64,000 nt of DNA, from NCBI GenBank assembly GCA_016806645.1, contig JACSYO010001980.1, forward strand, positions 3,657,501-3,721,500. The letters run 5' to 3'. The translations under genes were made by a program, and so were the position numbers. The notes under the pieces were generated by a model. The model was not told the DNA's origin. It did not search any database and was given only the letters and a program-made list of their open reading frames with translations. This DNA is from Ophiodon elongatus. Lineage: Eukaryota; Chordata; Actinopteri; Perciformes; Hexagrammidae. Below are positions 35,739 to 50,182 of this stretch, one piece after another (positions within the stretch are counted from its first letter, which is position 1; every line of letters starts with the position of its first letter).

Positions 35739-38418
35739 ATCTGGCTCTAAGCACAAACTGGGTGTGCCACACTGGAAGACGCACACTGCTGCCAGCCATT
35801 TGGAGTACCACCCATTGAAATGGATTTGTATTACCGGCCTATTCCCATCAAGCATATGAAGATGAATGAGAAAACATAAGAGAGATGGTTGTGTAATTAG
35901 GACAAGATGCTGACGGATGCATTAGCACAGCCTCGTGGCATCTCTTTGCTTTTCTTGCAGGACTTGAAGAGGCAGCTCCCCGGGTGAGCCCCGTCTGATC
36001 GGACACCTGTCCAGGGCAAGGCCTGCTGTCAAGGACGTCTCGGATGACTGGTTCACTGTCTCGCTGAGTGCAATGCACAGGCTGGTATAAATAGAAGGCT
36101 CTCTGCACCCTAAAGCTATTCAAAGCAGCCGTTGGGTCTCACTCAGTGATCTATGTCCCGATGCCCCGAAACCACAGGCACCACCAGCAATCAGCACCAC
36201 TTACGGGACACTCACTTGGAGAATTCAAACTTTGGGAACCTGATGAAATTCTTGATGTAGATGGTGAAGTTTTCCGCTTTGCTCAGTAAGGGCTCTCTGG
36301 AGGGGGGGGGGAGAGGAGGGGGGGAGAAAGAGACAGGCAGCTGTGTGAAATAAAAACAAAACGAGTAGAGCTGACAGGCTGCATTAGTAATAAATAGAAC
36401 CTGTGAAATATTTCGGCCCCTGTGAGGGATCAGAGTGAGTGTCAATGTAGTAGCACAAAATGGCACATTTCCAGGGTTCTGCAGGAGGGGAGGCGGGCTC
36501 TCACGTGGGTCTCTTGCCGTACTCAACAGGACACCAGGCGTGAATCTCACAGGTCCCAGTGCTGTTTAAACACAAGCCGGTCTTTATTCCTGACGGAGAG
36601 AGCAAAGATTCTTGGCTAGGTGGAGCTTAAAGAGAGTTCATGCCACAGTAAGATCAGTTGGAATAGTGCTGGAACTGTGTGTACTGTTGTGTGATGCATA
36701 ATATTCACGTCGTAGAGAATAATGTTGAAACAAAAACTGACTCTACGTGACTTTTTTTTTTCAAGTTTTAAGATTGTCAGTGATCAATATGACTGATTTC
36801 AACCTGTAATTGAGGCTAAAACCCCAAAACGATGAATGATTCTCACCATGGCCAGCTATGACAGACTCCCCCTCGACGCAGTCGTCGTCACTTTGACATC
36901 GTCCATCTGGCACCTTGAAGCTCTGTGGGATGTGAAAATACATTTGTGTGGACATGGTAATCTGGCACAGTTTCACCAACGGTTATTTCAGATATTAGGA
37001 TGGAGGAAAAAAAAAAAAAAACACACACACACAATTAAAAAGCAAATAATGAGATTCGCCCTGCTCTGTATACTCACCTCAGCGCAGAACTCCAGCCTCT
37101 GATTGGGGGTCTCTATGTAATTTGTTACTACGAAGAACACCTGCTCACCCTGCAAAATGAAATTAGGACCAGGCGGTGAGATTGAGAAGCCAAAGGTTAA
37201 ACAAATTACACTCCTGAGAAGTTCAATATTGTTAAATCTGTGGCGACGGATGCTGAGGCTAATGACATCCTCTAAAGCAGACACTCAATAGCCTCGTAAT
37301 CTCTCTTGACAGGCGAGTAATTGAGGAGTGCACTGACATCAATATTGCAAGCTGTATAGATAGATGGACGGACAGACGGACTCACTCACATTCGGGGGTA
37401 TGACATAATCCTCAGCACCCCACAGGTGAAGCCCGGTCTTGGAGCTGTTGGTCAGTGCAACACCCTTAAGCTTGGTGATGACTGAAGCCTGGACGGCCTC
37501 TTCTCTCTCCTGGTAACCCTTCTTCACCACAAACACCCACCTGAGACATTCAGCGAAACAGCGGGATTTATTATGTTTCAGAGCCTTATGTTGAATCATT
37601 TTGTGGCCCCCCCCGCTCGCCCTTGTTGAGCAGCCTGTCTGTGACCTCGCGGCCTGCGTCTGACAGCACCACCGTCAGACAGATGGGAAGCAGTAATGCT
37701 GATGTGTGAATCTCCCCTCGACTGTGTCGTGGAATATTTTCTGCATCTCCACCGAAACGGTGTTGAACTATTTCGCACATCTCGGGGTGACAGCAGCATC
37801 CGCTGACTAAAATAATGCACCCACCCAGGACCCTGCCCGAGCTGCAGTACATGCCACAGAGCCAAATATGATGTTATAACCCCCCATGCAGCCACTCACA
37901 AAACAATTACGTTTTAAAGGTCAAAGCAGATACTATCAACTCTCACCAAACTGCCCTAGTCACCTGCTCACTTTCCATCATTCCTCTCACATCCTCCAGC
38001 GTGACGTCACTCAGTGAGGGCGGGATGAGACAGCGTCCTGCCTCCACAAGCCAGTTGACACATTAATGAATCCACCAACAACTCTTTCTGAGACGCAACA
38101 GCTTTTTTCTTTTTTTTTTACTTTAAAACTCTATGGCGCTGTCACTTTAACAGTACAAAAAAGAAAAGAAAAAAGTCAACGCTTTCGCCGAGCTCAACTA
38201 TTTATAACTTCGTGAATCACTTTCTAAAAGGTTACTTTATTCCATGCCTTAAAAAGGGGGTTCAAGGGGCCATGCGTTGCGCCTCACCCGATTATGTATC
38301 CCAGCACGGCCAGCTGATAGAGTCTAAACAATATCCCGATTTTCCGGTTTTCGGCGATGACATATTTCTCTGTCTTGTAATTGAGGAGTGACACGAAGAA
38401 GCCTCCCCAGCCTGCCAT
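32979..38418 (-). CDS. p2rx5: P2X purinoceptor 5 (ATP-gated cation channel)
   Basis: Twelve exons: 38418-38288, 37540-37390, 37149-37078, 36922-36847, 36589-36505, 36296-36216, 35423-35282, 34047-33914, 33809-33716, 33620-33555, 33403-33315 and 33216-32979. They total 1359 nt, or 452 residues plus TAA (human 422-444). The product is a plasma-membrane trimeric channel opened by extracellular ATP. Visible features are the cytosolic YKTEKY (conserved Thr-x-Lys phosphosite), TM1 (about 30-50), ATP-contact residues in TKLKG, SGYNFR and YKVYGIRFD, a Cys-rich head (CQSDDDC, CLNSTGTC, AWCPVE), and TM2 in exon 10. It fits P2X5 best (FFVVTN, IEWDCDLDKD, CSYNSEDHLYCPIF). The last exon, a basic tail of about 79 residues, is less certain: without it the frame stops directly after INFK. 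Exon 10, missing from most human P2RX5 transcripts, is present. Confidence 0.93.
35659..35736. repeat. (CA)n microsatellite with two G interruptions
   Basis: CA run broken by AGACAC units, in the p2rx5 intron between exons 6 and 7. That intron and the 1.2-kb intron between exons 7 and 8 show no other gene. Confidence 0.95.
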
Positions 38419-40151
38419 TCCTCCCGCACGCTGCACCCGAGTGGGACGGCGGCTGCCAGCTGATCTGCAGACCGACTACAACTGGCCGCTGGTCATGCGA
38501 CGGGCAAACCCACCGGGAGAGGGGCAGTAAAGCGCCACACGCTGCCTCTGGAAGACCAATGTGAGACGACTATTTCAGGCACCCCACCCCACCAACAATT
38601 TGACAGCTTCACAAAACTTTCTTGAGCAGTAATCACTCCCGTGAATCCACATGGACTGTTTAGTGGCCTTATTTAAACTACTTTGGCAAATATTGCGGGG
38701 AAATTCCTAATATGGGTTATTCTAAACCAAAATTATTATTTTTTGTCATATTATTTTCTCAGGTGATTAAGGTGGCTCTCAGCAGGGGCCCTGAGTTGCA
38801 AAAGGTTGAGAACCCCTGGTTTAAAGGACTGTTTATTCTCTAACTATGATGCCGTTGATGTGCTCTTAAAGTACTGCTGTTTGAAGTGAAGTTTAAGTAT
38901 TTGTACTGGGATTACTTCAATACTCACCTGGACAGTACCTCAGGGAAATCCCTTAAAGGGACTTGGAGGAAAATACAGATGGATGTTATTACAAATACTG
39001 AATGTAAATGATAATTTATGCTTCCTGGAACTGAACTGAGGAAAATGTGAGATATTTTTGGATGTGCTGTTTATTATTTTTGAGAAAGGAGAGAATCAAT
39101 TGAATGATAAAGACCCGATTAATAAAGAACAAGAAGAGCCGGTGTGAAAACATATCTAATGATGATTCCTGTCCCTATTTTCCTGTTTGAACCAGGCTTT
39201 TATCATCTGGTATCAGGCCTCATTCTTTTGTAAATCAGTAATAGCATTTTTTATGCTAGTATATCACAAGACCATCTCATTTTACATGCAAAATCATCAC
39301 CACCCCAGCTCTGGATCATGACCTTTATCCTGTGTTAGATTAAAACAGTTTTATAGGGCCCTGCTGGACTTTTAACCACAGATGTGTTCAGTGGTAGAGG
39401 AAACGTGGAACTGCAATTACATGGAACTTAAGGGTTGGAGTACTACCAGTCAGCTAGTGACATCTAGTGGTTCTATGTGACATTTCATGCTTCATTAAAT
39501 AGCCCACGAGTACAGTACGATTAAAAGTCCTGTGAGGTTCCTGTGATTAAATGCTTATGCAGCTTGTCATCCAGATTAAGATTCTAGGCAACTTGTTATG
39601 AGGGTTGATCAATAGGACAATGACCATTGCCAGGATATGATTTATGAGATGATACCAGTCAACTGGAATACTCATTACACAGAGCAAGTTCAGTGAGTTC
39701 TCTGGATTCCTTTGCCAAATTAAACCCAGAATTACAGGATTTAAGTGACATCATTCCATGGTCCTGGAATAAATTCCCATATCACAAAATATGAGGGGGA
39801 GCACACGTAACCTTTATGTATTGCTTGTAGATTGTGAAGGAAATAAAAGAGCATTAGAGCAGGCATCTTGGGTTGATATGAAGTGTGTAGTATAGTTCCA
39901 AACTACGCATTGTCAAAAAGACTTGTAATTCTAGTTCATTGAACTCTGATTAGAATGAATACCCTCAAAATTATTTAAATATCACAAAAGACCAACTTTC
40001 AAACATTGCGTTTATATTGACCCATAGAAATAGAGAATGATCCTGAATGTGTCATGTAATGGCATTTAAAACCCACTGGCTCTAGCGTTCACATTCAAGA
40101 CAAATGTGCCAATAAAAAGGAGGGGAAACACCATTGAATTTAATCTCAGCC
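38419..40151. other. Region between p2rx5 and the first polyubiquitin gene
   Basis: Upstream of p2rx5 a GC-richer stretch (38400-38560) is probably its promoter and 5'UTR. The rest is AT-rich with a hAT-like terminal fragment and no coding exon. Confidence 0.6.
38765..38818 (-). mobile_element. Terminal fragment of a hAT-type DNA transposon
   Basis: Read on the minus strand the segment begins CAGGGGTTCTCAACC, then TTTTGCAACTC and GGGCCCCTGCTGAGAGCC. This is the usual terminal sequence of hAT (Charlie-like) elements and their MITEs. Only one end is recognisable, so it is an old fragment. Confidence 0.5.
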
Positions 40152-40157
40152 TTTATT
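40152..40157 (-). terminator. Polyadenylation signal of the 3-unit polyubiquitin gene
   Basis: AATAAA on the minus strand, 43 bases past the stop codon. Confidence 0.7.
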
Positions 40158-40199
40158 GGATTAGGTTGTCATGTAAAGCAAGTTAAAACATGGGATCAT

Positions 40200-41693
<1,494 letters not shown>

Positions 41694-41761
41694 AGTTAGT
41701 TTCGTCCTGCTGTCCCTCGTAACACCTCCCTCTGTCTGTGTAGTTGCCAGGGGAACTGGAG

Positions 41762-41769
41762 TATTTATA
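41762..41769 (-). promoter_or_regulatory. TATA box of the 3-unit polyubiquitin gene
   Basis: TATAAATA on the minus strand, about 70 bases upstream of the 5'UTR donor. This leaves room for a first exon of roughly 40 bases. Confidence 0.75.
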
Positions 41770-41777
41770 CGGGAGAC

Positions 41778-41818
41778 ACGTCATCTGGTGATATTCATCC
41801 GCACTTGAAAATAGTTCC
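41778..41818 (-). promoter_or_regulatory. Proximal promoter block shared with the 7-unit gene
   Basis: On the + strand ACGTCATCTG (41778-41787), with a CRE/ATF-like ACGTCA, and GCACTTGAAAATAGTTCC (41801-41818) recur at the same relative place upstream of the second gene's TATA box. Confidence 0.55.
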
Positions 41819-43943
41819 AATTTCTAGCATACCGTATGGTTTTATGCCTGTTACTTATTTGACCAACTCTGGGACTGTCAATTATCCAAAGATTACACGA
41901 CAGGCTTAGACGATACAAACCATTTAGCTGTTTTCTGAATACAGCTGCTCCGTGAACACCCTGTACGTGGTGCAGCAGCAGGTGCTGTCAGAGTAGAATA
42001 AGGAGCGTGTCTCGTGAATTCTTCGCCATACATCCTCCTCCTGATCTGGATCTTCATGATCTCATGATCTGCCACAAGAGATGACTTCGGCAGGATAAAC
42101 ATCTGACAGCCGATTATCTAGATAAGTGTTGAGGCAGACTAGTTTGGGATTAAACGGTAAATACCACAGGACAATCCTCGTGCTGTCCATAATCCACACC
42201 ACTTTCCTCCGTGGAGACGATAGTTCAAGTGTAGGAAACATTATTAATGCTCGAGGGCCAATTATTGTCACTGCTGTATCTGCACAAAGGTCATGACACA
42301 TTTATCTAATTTACATGTCAGGCTGCAAGCATTCAATATATGCATGTTCCTGCCACTGATTCTTGCTCATGTCTTGATGTTTTTCTGACCTTTGACATTT
42401 GCTTTTTTTTGTGCCATGCATGTCCACACCCAACCTCAGCACACTGGGCTGCTATCTGCCTGCCAACACCCAGGACACGAGACAATCTACATATTTGTAC
42501 TGACATCTGCTATGAATATGCTGCACATTTTAAGTAATACAAAAAGCCCCCACCACCACCACCACCTTTCTCTCTTGGAACACTCAAGCACACACAATCA
42601 TCTGTTCCATGTGGGACAAAATACCTGCAAAGTTAATGTTTCCTGATGCTGAAAATAATTTCCGTTTGAGTAAAAGAGTCTTTGTTCTATTCAATTTACA
42701 TGTGCCCAGTCCAAGCATTTGATATTGGCTCCTCTCTTCCCGCCTGTCTAGTGAAGCATGCTTACTTTCCCCTGGATGCCAACACTCTTGTACCAGCAGC
42801 AGAGCAAGCTTTTTCTTTAATTGATTTTAGTACATTTCCTGCTCCCCCGTTGGTTCTTTAACCCATTTTTTGGACCCATCATGCCTCTTGTTTTTTTTGC
42901 ATTTCCTCTATGTATCATGTTATCCTTTGGACAGTAGATGGCGCCACATCCCCATGAACAGAAAAGCATTCTACCTTTCCAAGTGTTTTGGGATTCAGAA
43001 GCTGACCTCTAGGCCTATAGACCCTCTGCCAGGATTATTGCAGTTCATTCACTGAGTAGAAGATTGATTTTAGTTTTAATTTATCCATCATTAATCCCCT
43101 TATCTACGGAGCAGACATCTACGTGCATGTATTCAAGATATCACAATCTGACATGAAACCCTGACAGCATCTTACTAAAACGGTGGGCTTTTATTTACTC
43201 ACTGTGCTTGGCACAGAAACTCAATGAGTGATAGCATGAGCATTGGTGAGTTATGCAAAGACTAGTTTGATTTTCCTTTCTATATATTGTATCTTGCATA
43301 CACTTATGGTTTTTGATGGGATAAATTACATACAGAATTGTATGGCAGACTATGGGCAAGGAAATCATTAGATGCTGCTTTCCTTGAAGTTTCTAATTTA
43401 GCCAGGGACCTGTCAAAGGATGCTGGATGTTTCTGGACCCAAATGGCAGGACCGTGGCAATTTAAGCTAGGCTTTTCAGTTTAAAATGACTGAAAATTAC
43501 CATATCAATTTAGTCAGAATGAAAAATGTCCTGCGCTCATTTTTAATACATATAACAATCGAGTATTACTACCCTCTAGTGCCATATAACTTTCTTCAAA
43601 TAAACATTAAGTTGGCTCAGTTTAATGTATTTTTACCCATTTGTCATTTAGCAGTTATAATTACCCAGTTTAACAAATGTACTTTATGTACAAATGAACC
43701 TAATCCATTACTGCTCAAATTGAGAAGTTTATAGTCACCATTTATCATAGGAAAACAGAAAGGCTCCATCATTCCCCTGCTACATTACTAGTACAGACAC
43801 TATCATGCAGAGCTTGAATTATGGCCATGTCTCCTTAACAAGTGGATTACCGGTAAGGCGTTTTACCCACTTTACTTAACTTCAGTTCTGCTGATATTAG
43901 ACAGGCACCATGAACACCACAACCAGGAAATTCAGTTTAATCT
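41819..43943. other. Spacer between the two polyubiquitin genes
   Basis: AT-rich, no coding exon seen. It includes distal promoter DNA of the 3-unit gene and the downstream flank of the 7-unit gene. Confidence 0.6.
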
Positions 43944-43949
43944 TTTATT
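43944..43949 (-). terminator. Polyadenylation signal of the 7-unit polyubiquitin gene
   Basis: AATAAA on the minus strand, about 140 bases past the stop codon. Confidence 0.65.
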
Positions 43950-44088
43950 AAGTGATCTGCAGCAAACGTTTGGTCATGTAACGGTTAACACCTTTGACAT
44001 GTGTAACAACAACTTTGTAATACGGCATGTATAGCATGTCATACATAGCACATTAACTAAGTTTAAGAACATGGAATAATGAATCACT

Positions 44089-46372
<2,284 letters not shown>

Positions 46373-46463
46373 TTTACAGAACCGCCGTTAATAATTTGTC
46401 TTGCGTGGTGATGCTTCTTCTCGTCTTTCTCCGTAGAATTATACTGCAGTCGAGACGACACTG

Positions 46464-46472
46464 TTTTATATA
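46464..46472 (-). promoter_or_regulatory. TATA box of the 7-unit polyubiquitin gene
   Basis: TATATAAAA on the minus strand, about 90 bases upstream of the 5'UTR donor. Confidence 0.75.
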
Positions 46473-46485
46473 CCGGAGTCTGCAT

Positions 46486-46526
46486 ACGTCATCTGTCAAT
46501 ATCCGTCCGCGTTTGAAAGTAGTTCC
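46486..46526 (-). promoter_or_regulatory. Proximal promoter block shared with the 3-unit gene
   Basis: On the + strand ACGTCATCTG (46486-46495) and GCGTTTGAAAGTAGTTCC (46509-46526). These match the block upstream of the other gene at most positions and with similar spacing. Confidence 0.55.
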
Positions 46527-48891
46527 CACTGTTCCGAAACGCACTATTGTATGGTTACAGTATTATTTTATTTAAAAAATATACGTTTACTCATAAACGT
46601 AAATATTTTGTCAAAAATAGTCGTTTTGAAAACGATGTTGTGACATATTTTATGCGGCGGAGTAATATCTCATACCGGAATCCGGCTCTAGAATTTGCTA
46701 GAACGACCGTAGCAACAGAAACCGTGCCCGAGCTGCTGATTGGATTACAGGATTGTTTGTTTGACCAACGATTGGTTGCTGTGTTGCAGTAAGGAAGGTT
46801 TGATGATTAAAGTCACATCTATGATGGTGGGGTTATGAAACAGATGATTTCGACCCAAATACATAAGGTGATGATGATAGTGTAGCCTTACGCATACATT
46901 GGCTTCCCCCCGTCTTCCCTCTTTCTTTAAAACAGAATATCATACCAATAATGTTATATTAGGAACTCATCTGACGATGCATTTATGTGACACGAAAGAG
47001 GGACGTGTGCAGACAGGAATTCCGTTGATCTTCATCAAACGTGCCCATTAACAGATGGATACGTGCTTGGTAAACGTGTTACCAGCTGTCTTTGAGAAAA
47101 AGATGAAGATAACACTACTAAGTGACCTCCTTTAGCCACCTAACGTCCTTCACTAGCAAGCCATATCCACACCAGGTATCATGCTACACAGACCATCTTA
47201 ATAAAGGATACATTCGTGATTTGTATCCAACCCTAACACCACTGCAAAATATGTTGATAAGCAGAATTAGCTGATACTGGTTATCAGGCAGGCACACAAT
47301 AAACTCTTGACCTAAACACTGAAACGTGATGTTTGAGACCCAGAGTGAACATATATACTATTTATTTTTCAGACAACCTCAAGTGTTCTGTCAAAGTATA
47401 AGGTAATGAGATTTGAGTGTGTCCATATTAGTCTGTCTGATAATATGTTCAAATGATAGCCAAGTTGTTGTCGAGTGATAGCTTTCTGCTTATCAGAATG
47501 TACTGTACATACTGTACAGAAAGTAGATTGTCATTTCACCAGCCTTATGAAGAAAATAAATGTGTATGGCAGGAGTAAAGAAGGCACTCACAAGCACGTT
47601 GTGTAAAAGTGGTAACACAATTCTCACACAGTCCTCAGGCCTCTCTCAACGTTGTGTTGCTTTATGTTTCTAGCCTGTTATTCCCGTGGCTCAACCTGAA
47701 TAACTACATCAGTTCATAGGAAGGAATGTAATAGTCGTTTCAGATTTGTTTTCCATCTTTTTTGATATGTTTTGTTGTTGAGAATTTATTCCGAAGGCAT
47801 AATGGCAAGATATTATTCATTTTTTTGTAGAGTTTACAGGAAAGGGCTTGGTCTTGTCCTCGTGAGCATTGAGTCTAAATGCCAGGCATGACGTCAACGT
47901 GCAGGTGAAACTGGTGAAACAGTGGTCCGGTAAGTTTTTGTGCTACGTGTCAGGAGTGAGGTGACCCAGCTCATCAAACATACTTAGCATCTGAGATTTC
48001 AGTCTGTGGTCCCTTAAAAGTTAGTTATGGGAACCAACACAGGACCCTGGCGAGATATTATAAAATGTTCATACACTGGCCAGTGATTTGTCTCCCCACT
48101 TTTATCTCCCGCTATTATTACAGACAACTGCTGTAAACTAAATTAAATCAAAGAGCAAAAGCATCAGATGGGGGTCTGTAGCACACTGGGATCCTATTTT
48201 TGGGGTTATAGATATGATACAGCTGGGAGAATCCTAATATATGTATTTGGGTCACAGCATTCCCTTGCCCCACCCCACCAGCACCCCTGTCATATGACAC
48301 CCAACCCGTGATGCATTACGCCAGTGCTTTCCAACACAAAACTGGGCGTCTGCAGGCTGAACTAGTTCAACCTCTGAGGAATGTGTTTGTGCAAGTCGGC
48401 TGTACTTTGCCCTGCCCCGTTGCTTGGAGTGATTATGGACAGCCTCAAAGTGTTCCAGTAAAAGCAATCTTTCAAGCAGGGCATTGTCCTAGCTGATTAC
48501 AGTGGAAGCTGATGTGGTGGCTCAGGGCAACAAAGTTGAGTTGCTCACCTTTGAATTTAATTGGCATATTCAATAACCACGTCAACATCTGTGAAAGGGT
48601 CAAAAGCCTGGAGGCCTCAAATGTAAATGTCACCCTCAGAAGTGGTAGACTGTTTGATTGGGTTCATTGTGTTTCCTTCAGCAGGGGCAGTGGAGCTGTT
48701 TCGGGCGGGACGTTCAGTTCCACATCAACAGGTTTCACAACAAACACGTCACCAGTTTCATCCCATCAGACGCCCGATCCTTCTCTTCTTCACGCTGACG
48801 TGACTGAAGTAAGGCCTATCATCCCAGAATAGTTCAATATGAACATGTGTCTTCATCGTGACGGTTTGTTGTCTTCTTTGTACACGAAAGG
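46527..48891. other. Intergenic region between divergent polyubiquitin and cenpv
   Basis: No coding exon that I recognise. A 106-codon frame at 48512-48832 has no family resemblance. The cenpv promoter probably lies in the last kilobase. TRPV2, adjacent to UBB in human, is not here. Confidence 0.55.
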
Positions 48892-49792
48892 ATGGATCTT
48901 GTGAAACACACGGGCGGCTGCCACTGTGGGGCTGTTAGATTTGAAGTCTTGAGTTCCCCAGACCTCCATGTTTTCCAGTGCAAGTACGGATATCATTTTA
49001 AATAAGATCTATTGGGAGTACATTTTTAAGTTCGGGTTCGTCTCATCACGTTGGAGAGACATCAAACAATACTTTGTTGCTTGTACACTTTGTGGCTCAT
49101 CAATACAAACTGATTTGTGTCTCTACAGCTGCAGCATTTGCACAAAGAAACAAAACCATCATTTCATTGTTCCAAAAAATCTCTTCACACTCTTAAAGGT
49201 AGAAAACTCAAGCAAAAAACCTTTTGATACCTTTGATACAAGTGAATAATTATGTTTCTGATCCTCCCAGGGGTCTGATAATCTGACCACATACACCTTC
49301 AACACTCACGTTGCCAAGCACACCTTCTGTAGAACCTGTGGAGTTCAAAGTTTCTACACTCCACGCTCCAACCCTGATGGATACGGTACGACCACAAACA
49401 CAAGACATGTTGCTGTGTTTACTCCAAAACTAACCGTCTCCACTCTACTATATTTGTTATTTTCATAATGAGAGAAAAATGTTCTGTAATGGGTTACACA
49501 GTGTTATCAGGAAACTACCCGTAAAAACCTAATATTTAGCATTATTGAGCCATACGTTGTCAGTGAAATGTGATGGAGAAAGGGACTGGTTTGTTGGAAC
49601 GTGTAAATAATGGAGCGGTCCTTTGTGGCTGGTGTTTTCTCCCCAGGCGTTGCTCCGCACTGTCTGGATCCAGGTACCGTCCGCAGTGTGATGGTGGAGA
49701 CGTTCGGTGGTGAGAAGTGGGAAGAAAGCATGCAGGCTCACAAGAGCATCCGAGGCATGTCCAAACACTCAGCCGACAGCGGAACAGAATAA
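48892..49792 (+). CDS. cenpv: Centromere protein V (Gfa-like zinc-fold protein)
   Basis: Four exons: 48892-48983, 49129-49198, 49271-49385 and 49647-49792. They total 423 nt, or 140 residues plus TAA. The protein has the CENP-V/Gfa (glutathione-dependent formaldehyde-activating) zinc-binding fold: GGCHCGAVRFEV, then CNCSIC, then FCRTCGVQSFYTPRSNP, giving the expected Cys ligands for two zinc sites. It matches human CENPV closely (KKQN.HFIVP, GTVRS, HKSIR.MSK). Human CENPV has a role in centromere and midzone organisation and carries a long, low-complexity N-terminal extension. This gene begins directly at MDLVKHTGGCHC, so it encodes only the folded domain unless an upstream exon was missed. 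It is convergent with pigl, whose stop lies 391 bases away. Confidence 0.92.
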
Positions 49793-49948
49793 CACCACTG
49801 GGATGTGAGAATCAACCTTTTTCTTTTCTTTTATTGATCAGCAGTGTAACAAAAATACGCTGGACAGTATTTTCAACATATAAAGATGAAAAAAAAAGAA
49901 AAGCTCAACCATTTAAACCCCAGTGTTGTTTGTATACAGTGTAAAGAC

Positions 49949-49954
49949 ATTAAA
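49949..49954 (+). terminator. Candidate cenpv polyadenylation signal
   Basis: ATTAAA about 155 bases past the stop codon, 120 bases before the opposing pigl signal. Confidence 0.5.
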
Positions 49955-50073
49955 GACGTTTCTGCGGCAACTAAACGAATAAGAAGTTTTTTGTTATTTC
50001 AAAATTAGTGTCAGCTTTGTTCGTGGAAAGTTTCTATGAAAAAAATATTCCGGCTACTTCAGCTGAAGAGGAC

Positions 50074-50079
50074 TTTATT
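50074..50079 (-). terminator. Polyadenylation signal of pigl
   Basis: AATAAA on the minus strand, about 105 bases past the pigl stop, giving a short 3'UTR. Confidence 0.65.
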
Positions 50080-50182
50080 CACAGTGAGCAAAACGGCTCA
50101 TCAGATTTGTAAACTAAATTGGCGCCGACCACGGTAATGGAGGAGTTGGGCAGCAGGACTCCGACAGCAACACAGCAACAAC

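Noticed and set aside
46509..46540. GAA/TTC motifs considered as heat-shock elements of the polyubiquitin promoter
   Set aside because: Spacing between the GAA and TTC units does not fit the inverted nGAAn array; kept only as an unnamed shared block.
48512..48832. 106-codon frame upstream of cenpv
   Set aside because: Considered as the missing cenpv N-terminus, but it has no similarity, ends in a stop before cenpv, and shows no clear donor.
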